This document shows, piece by piece, positions 33,311-46,130 of a stretch of 64,000 nt of DNA. Below the pieces are notes generated by a model, which ran no database searches, was not told where the DNA came from, and worked only from the letters and a program-made list of their open reading frames with translations. The DNA comes from Ashinkailepas kermadecensis (lineage: Eukaryota > Arthropoda > Thecostraca > Neolepadidae). The stretch spans positions 62,001 through 126,000 of the forward strand of contig JAOTOM010003653.1 in NCBI GenBank assembly GCA_034440615.1, written 5' to 3'. Each line of letters begins with the position of its first letter. Position 1 is the first letter of the stretch. The translations under genes were made by a program, and so were the position numbers.

Positions 33311-34621
33311 GGAGAGGGGTCATTGGCCTCATATGCAAGACTGGACGACTGGTTAGCGCGGCTGGGCTGGCACCACCATTTTGACGATGGCTGCCTCGTC
33401 GAGCGCGCTGGTGTGGCGTCCTACTTGATTGGCCTCGTCGCGTTGTCAGCGTGTGAACGAAGTGTGCAGAGCTGCCACTGAGTCCACAAACGCCAACAAC
33501 CAACAACCAGGAGATGCGCCAAGGAAGTTCCGAGCATCAACTAGGTGTCGCACCACAGTCGCACCAGGTAATACGACGGCCGATATTTCGCGCGCAGACA
33601 TATGCTCTGGGAATCCGCCGAATCACGGTAATTTCGCTTCTTTGCTGACGTCATGTTCCATGGCTTCTCATAAAAAAATTTCACTGCGGACCGTGCCCAC
33701 TGGCGACTACGAAACCACCATTCGAGGAAGTCAGACTCAGTAATCCTTCAGTAATGCTTAAGCAATGGAAAATAGGGCCTGACTGGGAGACGCCATGACT
33801 GGCGAATCTCGGGCCTTTCAGCTAGCATGTTAGATGAGGCCTTGCTATTTTCAGCTAGTGCACCCACCCCCTCCCTTCCCCGCTCAACCAGTTTTTCCCA
33901 GCTGATAGCTCAAATTTTCGGTGAAAATTCCATCAAAAGCATCAATTAACCCAAATCAATTTCACAAAGCAACACCCATCATGCTGCTACTGATCAACTT
34001 GGATAAGCCATAGTAGACAACTAGACATGGCAGGCGATTGACGTAGTTTCATACCAGTGTTGCACCTGTCGTCCGTGCACAATAAGAATACAAACGCCAG
34101 TATTGTGGACGCCCCTGGACTGTTAAGTAGGATGTGTCACGTGTCACAACACACGGCGCCGATATGACATGGTGGTGCCCTGGGGGAGGGGCTTGAGAAC
34201 GCTCAAAAGGATATTTTTCGTATTTATGCAAAGCTCAATTAGAGCGAATTGATGAGGGGTTTGCGGCTATGCAGAGCCGCCCAGCGGTTAAAGCCGGTAC
34301 TAGCAGTGGGTTCGCTGTCTGGGGTTAAAATAAACCGCGAAAATGGGAAATGTCGTAATCTTTCATTCATATATGCTTCGCAACTATATCCACGTCAATA
34401 TGAATGCGCAAATTACCCGTGTCCATTTGATTTCATTTACATTAGCGTGCCTAAAATTCTAATAATGCGTTTGTCGTTCCTGCACTTAATTCGCGGAACA
34501 TCCACTTCATTGCACCGTCACGTGGCTCCATCGTTGTTTCATCGCCACATACAGGCTACCGTCACATACAGGCTACCGCCACATACAGGCTACCGTCTTC
34601 TATGGTATATTCCGATATCCG
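33311..34621. other. Unassigned
   Basis: No recognised features. Around 34265-34325 a GCGGTTAAAGCC...GGGTTCG pattern weakly recalls tRNA boxes but does not fold. Confidence 0.35.
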
Positions 34622-35186
34622 GCCGCCTGCCGCATCTCTATCTCCAGCCCATCGCTGCCCGTGCCGGCGCACCCCTGCCACGGTTGAGCACTCTTCTCTC
34701 GCCACCTGCCGCATCTCTACCCCCAGCCCATCGCTGCCCGTACCGGCGCACCCCTGCCACGGTTGGGCACTCTTCTCTCGCCGCCTGCCGCATCTCTATC
34801 TCCAGCCCATCGCTGCCCGTGCCGGCGCACCCCTGCCACGGTTGGGCACTCTTCTCTCGCCGCCTGCCGCATCTCTACCCCCAGCCCATCGCTGCCCGTG
34901 CCGGCGCACCCCTGCCACGGTTGGGCACTCTTCTCTCGCCGCCTGCCGCATCTCTACCCCCAGCCCATCGCTGCCCGTGCCGGCGCACACCTGTCACGGT
35001 TGGGCACTCTTCTCTCGCCGCCTGCCGCATCTCTATCTCCAGCCCATCGCTGCCCGTGCCGGCGCACCCCTGCCACGGTTGGGCACTCTTCTCTCGCCGC
35101 CTGCCGCATCTCTATATCCAGCCCATCGCTGCCCGTGCCGGCGCACCCCTGTCACGGTTGGGCACTCTTCTCTCGCCGCCTGCCCG
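34622..35186. repeat. Minisatellite, 79-bp unit, 7 copies
   Basis: Each unit contains GCCTGCCGCATCTCTAYC, CAGCCCATCGCTGCCCGT, GCCGGCGCACCCCTGYCACG and TTGGGCACTCTTCTCTCGCC. The spacing of 79 bp is exact (34629, 34708, 34787 and so on). Three units make 79 codons, so the 147- to 325-codon plus frames across it are repeat-driven. Confidence 0.95.
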
Positions 35187-37074
35187 CCACTGATGGCATG
35201 CGCTAATCGGCAGGCACGGCACCATCACACTGTACTGCCGGATAGCCTGCACTTCAGAGCTCTCTCCTCCTCACCGTGCTCCCTCCTGCAGGACATAATG
35301 TACCATGCAGCTGTCTCTCGAGTGGCAGGGTCGTTGTCCCCTGCTGTGGCCAGAAGAACAACTTCCGGATGGATGGGTATTGCGCTGGGCAACAGGACGC
35401 ACCAGCTGCTGAAGGTGGCTAGGAAGCTACCGCAAATACTGCATGCTCTGGTGCATGTTCTTTGGTCCAATCGTGCGGTGGCTGCTGCAAGCCCTTCTCA
35501 AGAACCACACCGGCTTGTGCTGGCACGCGATGAACGTCCCCAGATCGATGACAGGTTTGAAAAAACAGGCTGCTCCTGAATTTGTCGCATGCAGAAAATT
35601 ATCTCTTCATTTTCTCATTTGGAGGTCGAGTGGCAATGCTCGACAATAATAAAGTGCTCAAGATTCACTGGAACGTGCAAACTGACATCCTGATGCCATA
35701 GGTTTGAAGAGAAATGTAATCTCTAAGTTCGATTCCCCCGAATTTTCCTCTGCACATCCCGGATTGCGAAGCACAAATCCAACAATGTTCGCGTGGCTCC
35801 TCGTTTGGCGATGGTGTGCCATGCCGATCCTAAGTAGGCGTGAAGTCAACTTGAGCCACCTACCACATTTTTTCCTTCAATGAGATTGAATTGGAAATAA
35901 ATCCTCATATATAATTCTTCAAGATTCTGTTCGAGGTTGTAGTTCGTAGTTGTAGAACTACAACCCATTTTCGTAGTTCTACCAGTACTACGAAAGTAGA
36001 ACCGGCAGGTATGTATGGTGATATCATTCGTTTTAAGAAATCAAAATAGGTGTCGTAATAAAGACCTGTGTTTCAGTTAAAGAAGCTTTTGTGCCTGAAT
36101 TTTTCATCAGTGTATCAGTGCCAAATGTTAGCGTTATATATATTCGTCAGCTTGCATGGTTAAGCGGACCGACCTTGCGAGCGGTGGAGTCTCCCGGCTA
36201 CTGTCAATGTTCAACAGCTATGTCTAGTTCAAGCAGTTGCCGCTGATCGTTACTCAGCTCACTAAGAACACTCTCATCTGCGTATTCAACTCTTCCCTTG
36301 ATGGATTATACACATAGGATAATTGTATGTCGACTGAGCCGGCGGCAGGCTTACGAACGGGCTGTGAACGATACCGGGACATTCGTCGTGCCGTCACAGC
36401 TTCGGAATATATTTCAGACAGTTGATTGGCGTGAAGCTGACACACATACTACTTTGACAATGCAGTACACTGGCTTGAAATTAGTGCACTGTCCTCTCCA
36501 GAGTCAACTCATACCGGCAACTAATGACGCCCTGTTCTGATGGAAGTATTGAGCAAGAAAGATGTGTAATTAACAATACCAAGTTGACCGTTTTTTTTTC
36601 GTTGTAAACAAACTGATTTTAGAAGGTCAAAAAAACCTTTGTTTTGGTGTAAAATACACCGTACTTAGTGTAGTAACAAAATGAACAATTTATACGTTCT
36701 TGTAGCATGATGTTCTCGCACAGTGATGGTAGAGTAACACCGTTGGGTCAAACCGGTCCTCTGCTCACGCTACACCAAAGTATGGCTACCATCTTCACAA
36801 TGCAAAGTGCAATGTAACATGTTACATTCCGAACCGGCGAAATGAAAGGAAGGGACAAGGGGCGAATTTTACACATCATTGCAAGCATATACGACCAAAC
36901 ATAAACGTCGCCCGAAGGTGGAAACTCGCCACAGATACTTTTTCTTGTATGTAAGGCAAAACCACTGGAGATCGAACTGCTTTTTACGTGTCACGTCACA
37001 TGCATCCGCGTATCGATAAATTTGCGATACCAACATATGTTTCTTTAATCTTCTGCATTTCATGTATGACCATA
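35187..37074. other. Unassigned, with a nested GTAGTT hairpin
   Basis: GTTGTAGTTC (35936-35945) pairs perfectly with GAACTACAAC (35955-35964). A second pairing, GTTCTAC with GTAGAAC, lies at about 35976-36002. No genes recognised. Confidence 0.4.
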
Positions 37075-37385
37075 ACGTATTCACAGTAGGATCTAGCAGT
37101 GACTCACTCCGCATTCTCTTACGATATCACTACGACCGAACATGCAATGCTGATCACTAAACCTGTCATACAATGGGGCCGAGTGGTGTCTCGATTCTCC
37201 ACAGGCCCTTGTCGGATCAGGACGAGCGTAGGGTTAACACACAATAGTCTAGTCACAGTAGGATCGAGCGGCGCCTCACTCCACATTTTCGTGCGATATA
37301 ACTCTGACCCAACACGAGAGATTAAATACAAAGTGACCCTATCATAAAATGGAGGCCGAACGGTTACTCAGTACCTCACACGTCC
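37075..37385. repeat. Diverged direct duplication, about 169-bp period
   Basis: About 37085-37210 and 37253-37385 share CACAGTAGGATC-AGC, CTCACTCC-CATT-TC, CGATAT-ACT, AATGG-GGCCGA and a C-CAC-GG/CC end. Non-coding. Confidence 0.6.
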
Positions 37386-37639
37386 TTGATTTTGGTGGTT
37401 CAGCCCTTCACCTGTTACGTTGGATTACTCCAGCTCATGACACAGCTTACAAAACTAGCTTGGTGCAAAATTGGCGCCCTCTGGTAGCCCATCGTAGGAT
37501 GACAATTGGGTTGGACATGACAATGTGGGATGGTTCTCTTGGATGTTGCGACGCAGCTATTTTTATATAAAGATTCACAGAATCCCCAGGTCCCTTTGAC
37601 AGATGCAGAATGTATCAAAGAATAGGCAGTCTTTAGTCA

Positions 37640-38150
37640 GAGTGCCACCGGTACGAACGTGAAGGTGTGGAGAGGTGTACCGGCACAAACGTGGAGATGT
37701 GGAGCGGTGTACTGGTACGAACGTGAAGGTGTGGAAAGGTGTACCAGTGCGAACGTGAAGATGTGTAGCGGTGTACCGGTACAAACGTGAGAGTGTGGAG
37801 CGGTGAACCAATCTGAAAGTGAAGATGTGGAGAGGTGTACCGGTACGAACGTGAAGGTGTGGAACGGTGTACCGGTATGAACGTGAAGGTGGTGAGCGGT
37901 GTACCGGTACGAACGTGAAGATGTGGAGCGGTGTACTGGTACGAACGCGAAGGTGTGGAGCGGTGTGTGTACGAACATGAAGGTGTGGAGCGGTGTGTGT
38001 ACGAGCGTGAAGGTGGTGAGCGGTGTACCGGTACGAACCTGAAGGTGTGGAGCGGTGTGTGTACGAACGTGAAGGTGGTGAGCGGTGTACCGGTACGAAC
38101 GTGAAGGTGTGTAGCGGTGTACTGGTACGAACGTGAAGATGTGGAGCAGT
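37640..38150. repeat. Minisatellite, 32-bp unit, about 16 copies
   Basis: The unit joins GTGTACCGGTACGAACGTG and AAGGTGTGGAGCG. Some units carry GTGTGTGTACGAAC instead of the ACCGGTAC palindrome, or GGTGGTGAGCG. Open minus frames of 113-232 codons (RSYRYTAPHLH-type) are repeat-driven. Confidence 0.95.
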
Positions 38151-38545
38151 GTGTACGAACGCTTCGCAAAGTGCCATAGTGCACTGAAAGAATGATGTTT
38201 TTGAGTCTGTGCTCATTGAGCACCAATCAACAAACGCTTGATGGGAAAAGTAAAAAGAAAGAAAATGTACCACTACGAATCCGCTGTTCTTTTTAATACC
38301 AATATGCGAACACGCTAATCCGTTTCTCGCGACCTTTTAGCATATATTTCAGCGGTCAAGACCGTAGAATTAAGCAAAATATTCCAATTTCAACGTACCA
38401 GTTGTCTCCACGTGCTCGTGTCCCGCTCTTATGGCGCCTTTATGGCGCCAGCGGCGATTTTGCGCCAGATTCACTGAGTGTCGCCATATGTGGCGCGCAG
38501 CTGTGGGGGACTTGGGTGGCCGGCTCGCCACCATGTCGTCGCTGC
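38151..38545. other. Lead-in to the 30-bp array
   Basis: Nothing recognised. GGCGCC-rich stretch near 38430-38460. Confidence 0.4.
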
Positions 38546-40400
38546 GGCCGGCACGACGGTGTCCGGTCACGCCCCGGCCGGCAGGACGGTGTCCGGTCAC
38601 GCCCCGGCCGGCAGGACGGTGTCCGGTCACGCCCCGGCCGGCAGGACGGTGTCCGGTCACGCCCCGGCCGGCAGGACGGTGTCCGGTCACGCCCCGGCCG
38701 GCAGGACGGTGTCCGGTCACGCCCCGGCAGGACGGTGTCCGGTCACGCCCCGGCAGGACGGTGTCCGGTCACGCCCCGGCCGGCAGGACGGTGTCCGGTC
38801 ACGCCCCGGCCGGCAGGACGGTGTCCGGTCACGCCCCGGCCGGCAGGACGGTGTCCGGTCACGCCCCGGCCGGCAGGACGGTGTCCGGTCACGCCCCGGC
38901 CGGCACGGTGTCAGGTCACGCCCCGGCCGGCAGGACGGTGTCAGGTCACGCCCCGGCCGGCACGGTGTCCGGTCACGCCCCGGCCGGCAGGACGGTGTCC
39001 GGTCACGCCCCGGCAGGACGGTGTCCGGTCACCCCCGGCCGGCAGGACGGTGTCCGGTCACCCCCGGCCGGCAGGACGGTGTCCGGTCACGCCCCGGCAG
39101 GACGGTGTCCGGTCACGCCCCGGCCGGCACGGTGTCAGGTCACGCCCCGGCCGGCAGGACGGTGTCCGGTCACGCCCCGGCCGGCAGGACGGTGTCCGGT
39201 CACGCCCCGGCCGGCAGGACGGTGTCAGGTCACGCCCCGGCAGGACGGTGTCAGGTCACGCCCCGGCCGGCAGGACGGTGTCCGGTCACGCCCCGGCCGG
39301 CAGGACGGTGTCCGGTCACGCCCCGGCAGGACGGTGTCCGGTCACGCCCCGACCGGCACGGTGTCAGGTCACGCCCCGGCAGGACGGTGTCCGGTCACTC
39401 CCCGGCCGGCAGGACGGTGTCCGGTCACGCCCCGGCCGGCACGGTGTCAGGTCACGCCCCGGCAGGACGGTGTCCGGTCACGCCCCGGCCGGCAGGACGG
39501 TGTCCGGTCACGCCTCGGCCGGCAGGACGGTGTCCGGTCACGCCCCGGCCGGCACGGTGTCAGGTCACGCCCCGGCAGGACGGTGTCAGGTCACGCCCCG
39601 GCCGGCAGGACGGTGTCCGGTCACGCCCCGGCCGGCAGGACGGTGTCCGGTCACGCCCCGGCCGGCACGGTGTCCGGTCACGCCCCGGCCGGCACGGTGT
39701 CCGGTCACGCCCCGGCCGGCAGGACGGTGTCCGGTCACGCCCCGGCCGGCAGGACGGTGTCCGGTCACGCCCCGGCCGGCAGGACGGTGTCCGGTCACGC
39801 CCCGGCCGGCAGGACGGTGTCCGGTCACGCCCCGGCCGGCACGGTGTCCGGTCACGCCCCGGCAGGACGGTGTCCGGTCACGCCCCGGCCGGCAGGACGG
39901 TGTCCGGTCACGCCCCGGCCGGCACGGTGTCCGGTCACGCCCCGGCCGGCACGGTGTCCGGTCACGCCCCGGCCGGCAGGACGGTGTCCGGTCACGCCCC
40001 GGCCGGCAGGACGGTGTCCGGTCACGCCCCGGCCGGCAGGACGGTGTCCGGTCACGCCCCGGCCGGCAGGACGGTGTCCGGTCACGCCCCGGCCGGCACG
40101 GTGTCCGGTCACGCCCCGGCAGGACGGTGTCCGGTCACGCCCCGGCCGGCAGGACGGTGTCCGGTCACGCCCCGGCCGGCAGGACGGTGTCCGGTCACGC
40201 CCCGGCAGGACGGTGTCCGGTCACGCCCCGGCCGGCACGGTGTCCGGTCACGCCCCGGCCGGCAGGACGGTGTCCGGTCACGCCCCGGCAGGACGGTGTC
40301 CGGTCACGCCCCGGCCGGCAGGACGGTGTCCGGTCACGCCCCGGCAGGACGGTGTCCGGTCACGCCCCGGCCGGCACGGTGTCAGGTCACGCCCCAGGCG
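38546..40400. repeat. GC-rich minisatellite, 30-bp unit with 27/26/23-bp variants and a 257-bp higher-order period
   Basis: The full unit is GGCAGGACGGTGTCCGGTCA followed by CGCCCCGGCC. Shorter variants lack AGG, the final GGCC, or both. The variant order repeats: the block from 39661 matches the block from 39918 (offset 257 bp, nine units), checked also at 39838 and 40095. Few stops occur, so plus frames of 658-747 codons (RPGRQDGVRS- and PAGRTVSGHA-type) are artefacts. Confidence 0.95.
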
Positions 40401-41344
40401 ACCAGACGGCAGACGCCCATCTGGTTTCTTCTCTGTATGCAAACCCACAGTTAGTGTGCTACAATTATCTGAAGCTGGGAAGGGAGAGGGCTGCTTTCCC
40501 CTCTGCCCACTCCACTACTCCTATGCCAGTGAAAGTGAAAGTGCTATGTTTGCGATTTCACGTGGACATTCATGTGGACACTCGTGTCCGACAGGCAAAT
40601 ATAGTTATGGGCGCGAAATGACCAAGTCTGGAACTCAAATACCCAACCAGCCAGCAAAGGCAAAGATGCTGTGAACATGGGTAATCTCAAGAGAGAACTA
40701 ATTCACGAGTACGTAGCGCAATTGCATGTTGTTACTCGCCACTTGGAAGCTAAGCAAACTGATGATCTGACTCATCGTTGTGTGTGTGTGGCATCATATT
40801 TGTTAATGCTTCCCTGGGTTCTTACTACCATACACTACTAAACGTGTACCACAGTCGTTTAAAAAAACAGGCCAATCAAGAGAGAACATTTCCAACATTG
40901 AAGAAAGAAACCCTATACTTGGCCATATCTCCGTCAGGAATCCCATTATTAACATTGAAAACAGGACGTTTATGCTCAGATCAGTGTGTGGAATGTAACT
41001 GAACGCCTTGTGCCACCTCCTAGTCACTCTGGTGCTGGTAAAACACATTTAGAACCACGGATTTCCCTTGTGCGACAGCAAGGACATCGTTTGTCTTCAA
41101 AAGCCCAATAACAAACCAAGCCAGCATAAATTAAGCACGCATCTGGCCATAATTCGACAGGGTAATGACTCCCTCTTCCCCCATGAAGCCAGGTCATGTC
41201 CTTCCTCCCCAACTTAGTTCCTCGTCTCTCACCTCACTCCTCATTCCTCCTGTCGCACCATCATCCACAGCGCCTGCCTCCTCACGTAGGTTCAGTCCCT
41301 CACACAGCCCAATGCCTTCCCCTCACGCATTTTCTGTCCCTTCT
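40401..41344. other. Unassigned
   Basis: No recognised gene. The part from about 41165 onward becomes CT-rich. Confidence 0.4.
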
Positions 41345-41680
41345 CATCTGACACATCTCCAGCTCTCTCGCCCCCTACAGCAACAGTCCTCATCTCTCCC
41401 ATCTGACACATCTCCAGCTCTCTCGCCCCCTACAGCAACAGTCCTCATCTCTCCCATCTGACACATCTCCAGCTCTCTCGCCTCCTACAGCAACAATCCT
41501 CATCTCTCCCATCTGACACATCTCGAGCTCTCTCGCCCCCTACAGCAACAGTCCTCATCTCTCCCATCTGACTCATCTCCAGCTCTCTCGCCCCCTACAA
41601 CAACAGTCCTCATCTCTCCCATCTGGCAAATCTCCAGCTCTCTCGCCCCCTACAGCAACAGTCCTCATCTCTCCCATCTT
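41345..41680. repeat. Minisatellite, 55-bp unit, 6 copies
   Basis: Each unit contains CATCTGACACATCTCCAGCT, CTCTCGCCCCCTACAGCAAC and AGTCCTCATCTCTCC, spaced 55 bp (41345, 41400, 41455, 41510, 41565, 41620). Pyrimidine-rich on the plus strand. Confidence 0.95.
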
Positions 41681-42493
41681 TATCGAGCCCGTCTCCCCCT
41701 TCATGTCCTCAGCTTCCTCTCCCGAAACATCCATAGGTCCCCCTCCATACAGCTATAGTTCCTCTTGACCCCGCCTCACCGGTCCGCCTCCTCTCACACA
41801 GCTTCGACTCCGTAGCCTCTCACACAGTCCCAGACTACCCAGACCCCAGCAACTGGCCGCTACTCCAGACCACCCCCTCCCCCTGAATATAGTCAGTTTG
41901 ATCCGGCATTACTAGTTTTTGCATACCTTTTCATATTCACCTTTTCTGGAAATAAAGCATCTCGGAATCCCACTGCAGGATGCCGACAGGAGTATTTCGC
42001 CACCATCGGCAAGGGGTGCCATCCCCTCAGCTATCCCTGGAGCCAATTTTCTGTTAAAACAAACCCACTTTGAAATTGGCATACTCAACTTTGAAATTGC
42101 GTCAAGCGCTCATGCGCCACATCCGTATCTACGTTTGATGCAGACTTGCGGAACTGTCCAGCGCGGCGAGCCGTGACCAAGCTCGCGCCTGCACGCGTGG
42201 TAGAGTCAGTGCTTCCGCTGTGCTATTTTGTGCGGACAATCGAACGAAGGGTTCTGGACACGACCTTACTGGCCTTTAGCATGAACTGTGTGTCACGAAA
42301 ATGAACGCGTGGAAGCCGGTCGCGACCGAGAGGCCCCCCGCACGACCACATCGGTCTCCCGCGACAGACGAAGGCTCCACGTCAACAACATAATGTACAC
42401 ATGTCGCTGATGCGAAATAATGCAAAAGCATACTGCGAACACCACTGCTCCATGTCCCCTCCACCCCACCAAACTCAGACACACCCTTCCAGG
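41681..42493. other. Unassigned, CT-rich then mixed
   Basis: Nothing recognised. Confidence 0.4.
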
Positions 42494-43372
42494 TACATGG
42501 CACGGCACCCCCGGGCCTATGGTCCCACATTACACAACCCCGACTGGCACTGACACTGGACCCCTGGCACGGCACCCCCGGGCCTATGTTCCCACATTAC
42601 AGAACCCCGACTGGCACTGACACTGGACCCCTGGCACGGCACCCCCGGGCCTATGGTCCCACATTACAGAACCCCGACTGGCACTGACACTGGACCCCTG
42701 GCACGGCACCCCGGGCCTATGTTCACACATTACAGAACCCCGACTGGCACTGACACTGGACCCCTGGCACGGCACTCCCGGGCCTATGGTCCCACATTAC
42801 AGAACCCCGACTGGCACTGACACTGGACCCCTGGCACGGCACCCCCGGGCCTATGTTCACACATTACAGAACCCCGACTGGCACTGACACTGGACCCCTG
42901 GCACGGCACCCCCGGGCCTATGTTCCCACATTACAGAACCCCAACTGGCACTGACACTGGACCCCTGGCACGGCACCCCCGGGCCTATGATCCCACATTA
43001 CAGAACCCCGACTGGCACTGACACTGGACCCCTGGCACGGCACCCCCGGGCCTATGATCCCACATTACAGAACCCCGACTGGCACTGACACTGGACCCCT
43101 GGCACGGCACCCCCGGGCCTATGGTCCCACATTACAGAACCCCGACTGGCACTGACACTGGACCCCTGGCACGGCACCCCCGGGCCTATGATCCCACATT
43201 ACAGAACCCCGACTGGCACTGACACTGGGCCCCTGGCACGGCACCCCCGGGCCTATGGTCCCACATTACAGAACCCCGACTGGCACTGACACTGGACCCC
43301 TGGCACGGCACCCCCGGGCCTATGTTTACACATTACAGAACCCCGACTGGCACTGACACTGGACCCCTTGCA
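42494..43372. repeat. Minisatellite, 67-bp unit, about 13 copies
   Basis: Units contain CCCTGGCACGGCACCCCCGG, GCCTATGKTCCCACATTACA and GAACCCCGACTGGCACTGAC. They differ mainly at the base after CCTATG (G, T or A), which makes variant classes that could be used to trace homogenisation. Confidence 0.95.
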
Positions 43373-44894
43373 CGAACAGCCCCTATCATGTATACCGGAA
43401 CTCTAACACGGATACCGGAACCCCAGCACGCGCAACGGCCCCAGACACGGACCTCAATATTCGCAGGTGTTGTCTTTTGCGAGTTTCCATTTCCATTTCA
43501 CATGTTCTGGTCTACCTGTCTACCTTGAATTATGCCAACAACCAGCAACCCGAAACCGTTCCGACGACGTGAAGATAAAGGGACAACATATATTATCAGC
43601 ACATTACTTACACTTAAAACCAGGCCATACCTGCACATCAGACGCATTTTGTTCAATTTCATGACGTTGAATTTCCGCCGTCCAATGTCCTCATTATGCC
43701 CAGAGACGCAGGGGGCGGGGACCGCCTCCCTAACACCCAAAAATACACCAGACCAAACTATGCATTTTAAGAATTCCACCACGCAAAACCCTAAAATATA
43801 CCAAACCACACTATACATTTTGAGAATTCCACCACGCAAAACGCTAAATTTTCGGCGAGCTTCGCGCGCCGGAAGCTTTATCTGTTTCATCACAATTTCT
43901 GTCGCCCCCCCCACCACAGGAAAATCTTAGTTGCTTCACTCGCCACGCCCATGTATCAATTAGGCTCAACTAGTCTCAGTTGGGGCCTGACTGCTCGGGA
44001 CGAACCGAACCAGGGTAACTCCTTGTCAAACTTAAACGCAATAATGCACCCAAGGCGATATATACCAGGTGGCGTCATTCCTACTGCGCAGCTTTCTGCG
44101 CAGGTCCTTAAATGACGTCATCTGGGGTACACACTTAACGTGGGCTCAGCTGTTCATATGTTGCCGAATACGTGCAACGTATGTACACTATGGGAAAGGC
44201 ATAACAGTTTAAGAGGTATAGGTCCAAAATTTAGAGCGTCAAAGTTTTGGAAAGGACCTCCAGTACGTTTTATATGCCTATTCTACCCGAAAGAGCCTTC
44301 AAAGCGAAGCAGAACATGTCAAATACGGCAGATAATTATAATCTTACCGCGGCGAGATGCAGTAGACATATCTGAGCGTAGGTGTCGCTACGATGGGACC
44401 AGGTGTGTGTGTGTATGGGGGGGGTGCTGGTCCCCAAAATTGCAGCAAATTTAGCATTGGGATTATGGTGTTGCATGGGTAAAGTAATTGACCGGGGCAA
44501 AAGTAACTGACCGGAACGCCTTTTAACCCCGACCCCGTCCATAGCATGTGGCAACGCCGCTATTTAGGGGCAAGGAAGGGGACAATTTGTATTCTTCAGA
44601 TCGACAGGACCATAAGGAGCGGCATTCGGCGGACGGACTGGAAACATGGGACACCAAAAGCGGTCAGGCATGTATTGGTGGCATTCCCTAGCAATTCGTT
44701 CAGGATTAGATCTGGATCATCCCAAAGCACTCCTACACGTCGGCGTAGTCTACCTAGTCGGTTTCTGTGCTGGTTCCGGTTCAGAGCACGAATGGAAGAT
44801 CGCAATCAAAGTTCGTGGAGCAAAAGTCACTTTGTATGTCGTTCTTTCCAACCAATGCTGAGAGGCCACATGGTAAGTATCAGCAGCAATGGAG
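43373..44894. other. Unassigned
   Basis: A short tandem pair lies at about 43755-43850 (ATTCCACCACGCAAAACSCT twice, with TACATTTTGAGA/ATGCATTTTAAG). Nothing else recognised. Confidence 0.4.
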
Positions 44895-45310
44895 TGGCAT
44901 AGGGAGCGCCGCCAACCCGTCAATGGTCAGTCTCAACAGCAAAACACGCTAACAAAACGGCAGGGCCGGACGACACGAAAGCAGTGCCAAGTGCCGCCAG
45001 GACGGGCCGGCATAGGAAGCGCCGCTAGTCTGCCCATGGTCACAGCGGCAGCAGCAAAACACGCCAACAGGACAGCGGGACCGGGCGACACGAGAGCATT
45101 GTCAAGTGCGGCCAGGACAGGCCGGCACAGGGAGCACCGTCAATGGTCACAGTCGCAACAGCAAAACACGCTAACCAAACGGCAGGATCTGGCGACACGA
45201 AAGCAGTGTCAAGTGCCACCAGGACGGGCAGCACAGGGGCGCCGCCAGTCCGCCCCTGGTCACGGCGGCAACAGCAAACACGGAGAAAAAGAAAGAACCG
45301 GGCGACACGA
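44895..45310. repeat. Diverged tandem repeat, 107-115 bp, 4 copies
   Basis: CAGCAAAACACG recurs at 44937, 45052, 45159 and (CAGCAAACACG) 45272. Each is followed by a GGGCGACACGA-type and a GTCAAGTGCCGCCAGGACG-type stretch. Imperfect copies. Confidence 0.85.
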
Positions 45311-45878
45311 CACGATACACAGCAGAGACGGTGACAAATGACAAGCAGTGTGAGTGTTTACATCCTATCACTGGCTGGTGAAATGCTGGCGCACCTGCCT
45401 AGATGCGCGCCTCTCTGCGCTCTGCGAGCATAATTATAGCACAACCAGCCGATGCGCACATGCAGCCCAACTCGAGTCAGCCTCCGTGCCACACGGACAT
45501 CTAGCCTCGGCTGCCGGCTGCTGATGACGCCTACCAGGCGCCTCACGATGCTGGCCCCGCCGGTGCAGGTTGAGGCCATGATGGAGCAGAAATCAGATTC
45601 CAACTGGTCTACCACCAACATCTACCAGGTCTGTGGCATGTAGAGCCGGCCGCAACCGATGGTGGTGAGCCAAGAGCTGGACACAGTTGTCTGGAGCACC
45701 TCAAGTGCTTCAGACGTCGGACAGCTAAGCGATGTATTGACACGCCACATTTTGTAGGCGACGAAGCCGGCAACGAAGGCAAGGCCGTCACGCTCCAGTT
45801 CCAGTTTGCTGATGATGGTCGCGCTATATTCATAATGTGAATTGAAGTGGGATCAAACTAGTTGAACTGGTTCTTCAT
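45311..45878. other. GC-rich, unassigned
   Basis: Two minus frames of 74 and 87 codons are present, without recognised domains. They could be further pieces of the gene that supplied the THAP fragment, but nothing shows this. Confidence 0.3.
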
Positions 45879-46130
45879 TTAGCTATAAGATGCTCCAAAA
45901 TACCGCAAGCACAACAGACATGCATGATTCAACACTTCATACCATACAGATCTGGTAGGCAGGTTATTCATTGAATGGCACCAGGCTTCGGGAGAGGCAG
46001 GTGCTGCCATTGCAGCATCAGCTTCAGCTGCATCATAATCATCAGAGGTAAAGTGGTTGGAACAAATGCATGACTTGGTTGGATTAACTTTATCAGCTCT
46101 TTTCACTTTGTTAACGAAGTCATTCCAAGT
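45879..46130 (-). pseudogene. C-terminal half of a THAP zinc-finger domain
   Basis: The minus-strand frame reads TWTWNDFVNKVKRA (about 46130-46090), then NPTKSCICSNHFTSDDY. This matches the second half of the THAP fold: W-x-x-FV, the invariant P, and the CxxH zinc ligands (C-S-N-H) followed by F. The first half with the leading CxxC ligands is not found upstream, where TAA closes the frame a few codons before and no AG acceptor is obvious. Downstream the frame becomes an Ala/Asp-rich tail to a stop at 45879. THAP domains bind DNA in P-element-type transposases and in host regulators. Which of the two this came from cannot be told. Confidence 0.5.

Noticed and set aside
34265..34325. tRNA-like boxes GCGGTTAAAGCC and GGGTTCGCT
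   Set aside because: Spacing and folding do not support a tRNA or a SINE head.
34249..35579. 314- and 325-codon frames
   Set aside because: Translations of the 79-bp minisatellite rotating through three frames.
36150..36240. tRNA-like GCATGGTTAAGCGGACC
   Set aside because: No box B at the right distance.
37575..38273. 232-codon minus frame with HLHVRTGTP-like repeats
   Set aside because: Product of the 32-bp minisatellite.
38402..40674. Three plus-strand frames of 658-747 codons
   Set aside because: Driven by the 30-bp array. Length variants of 23, 26 and 27 bp switch frames freely.
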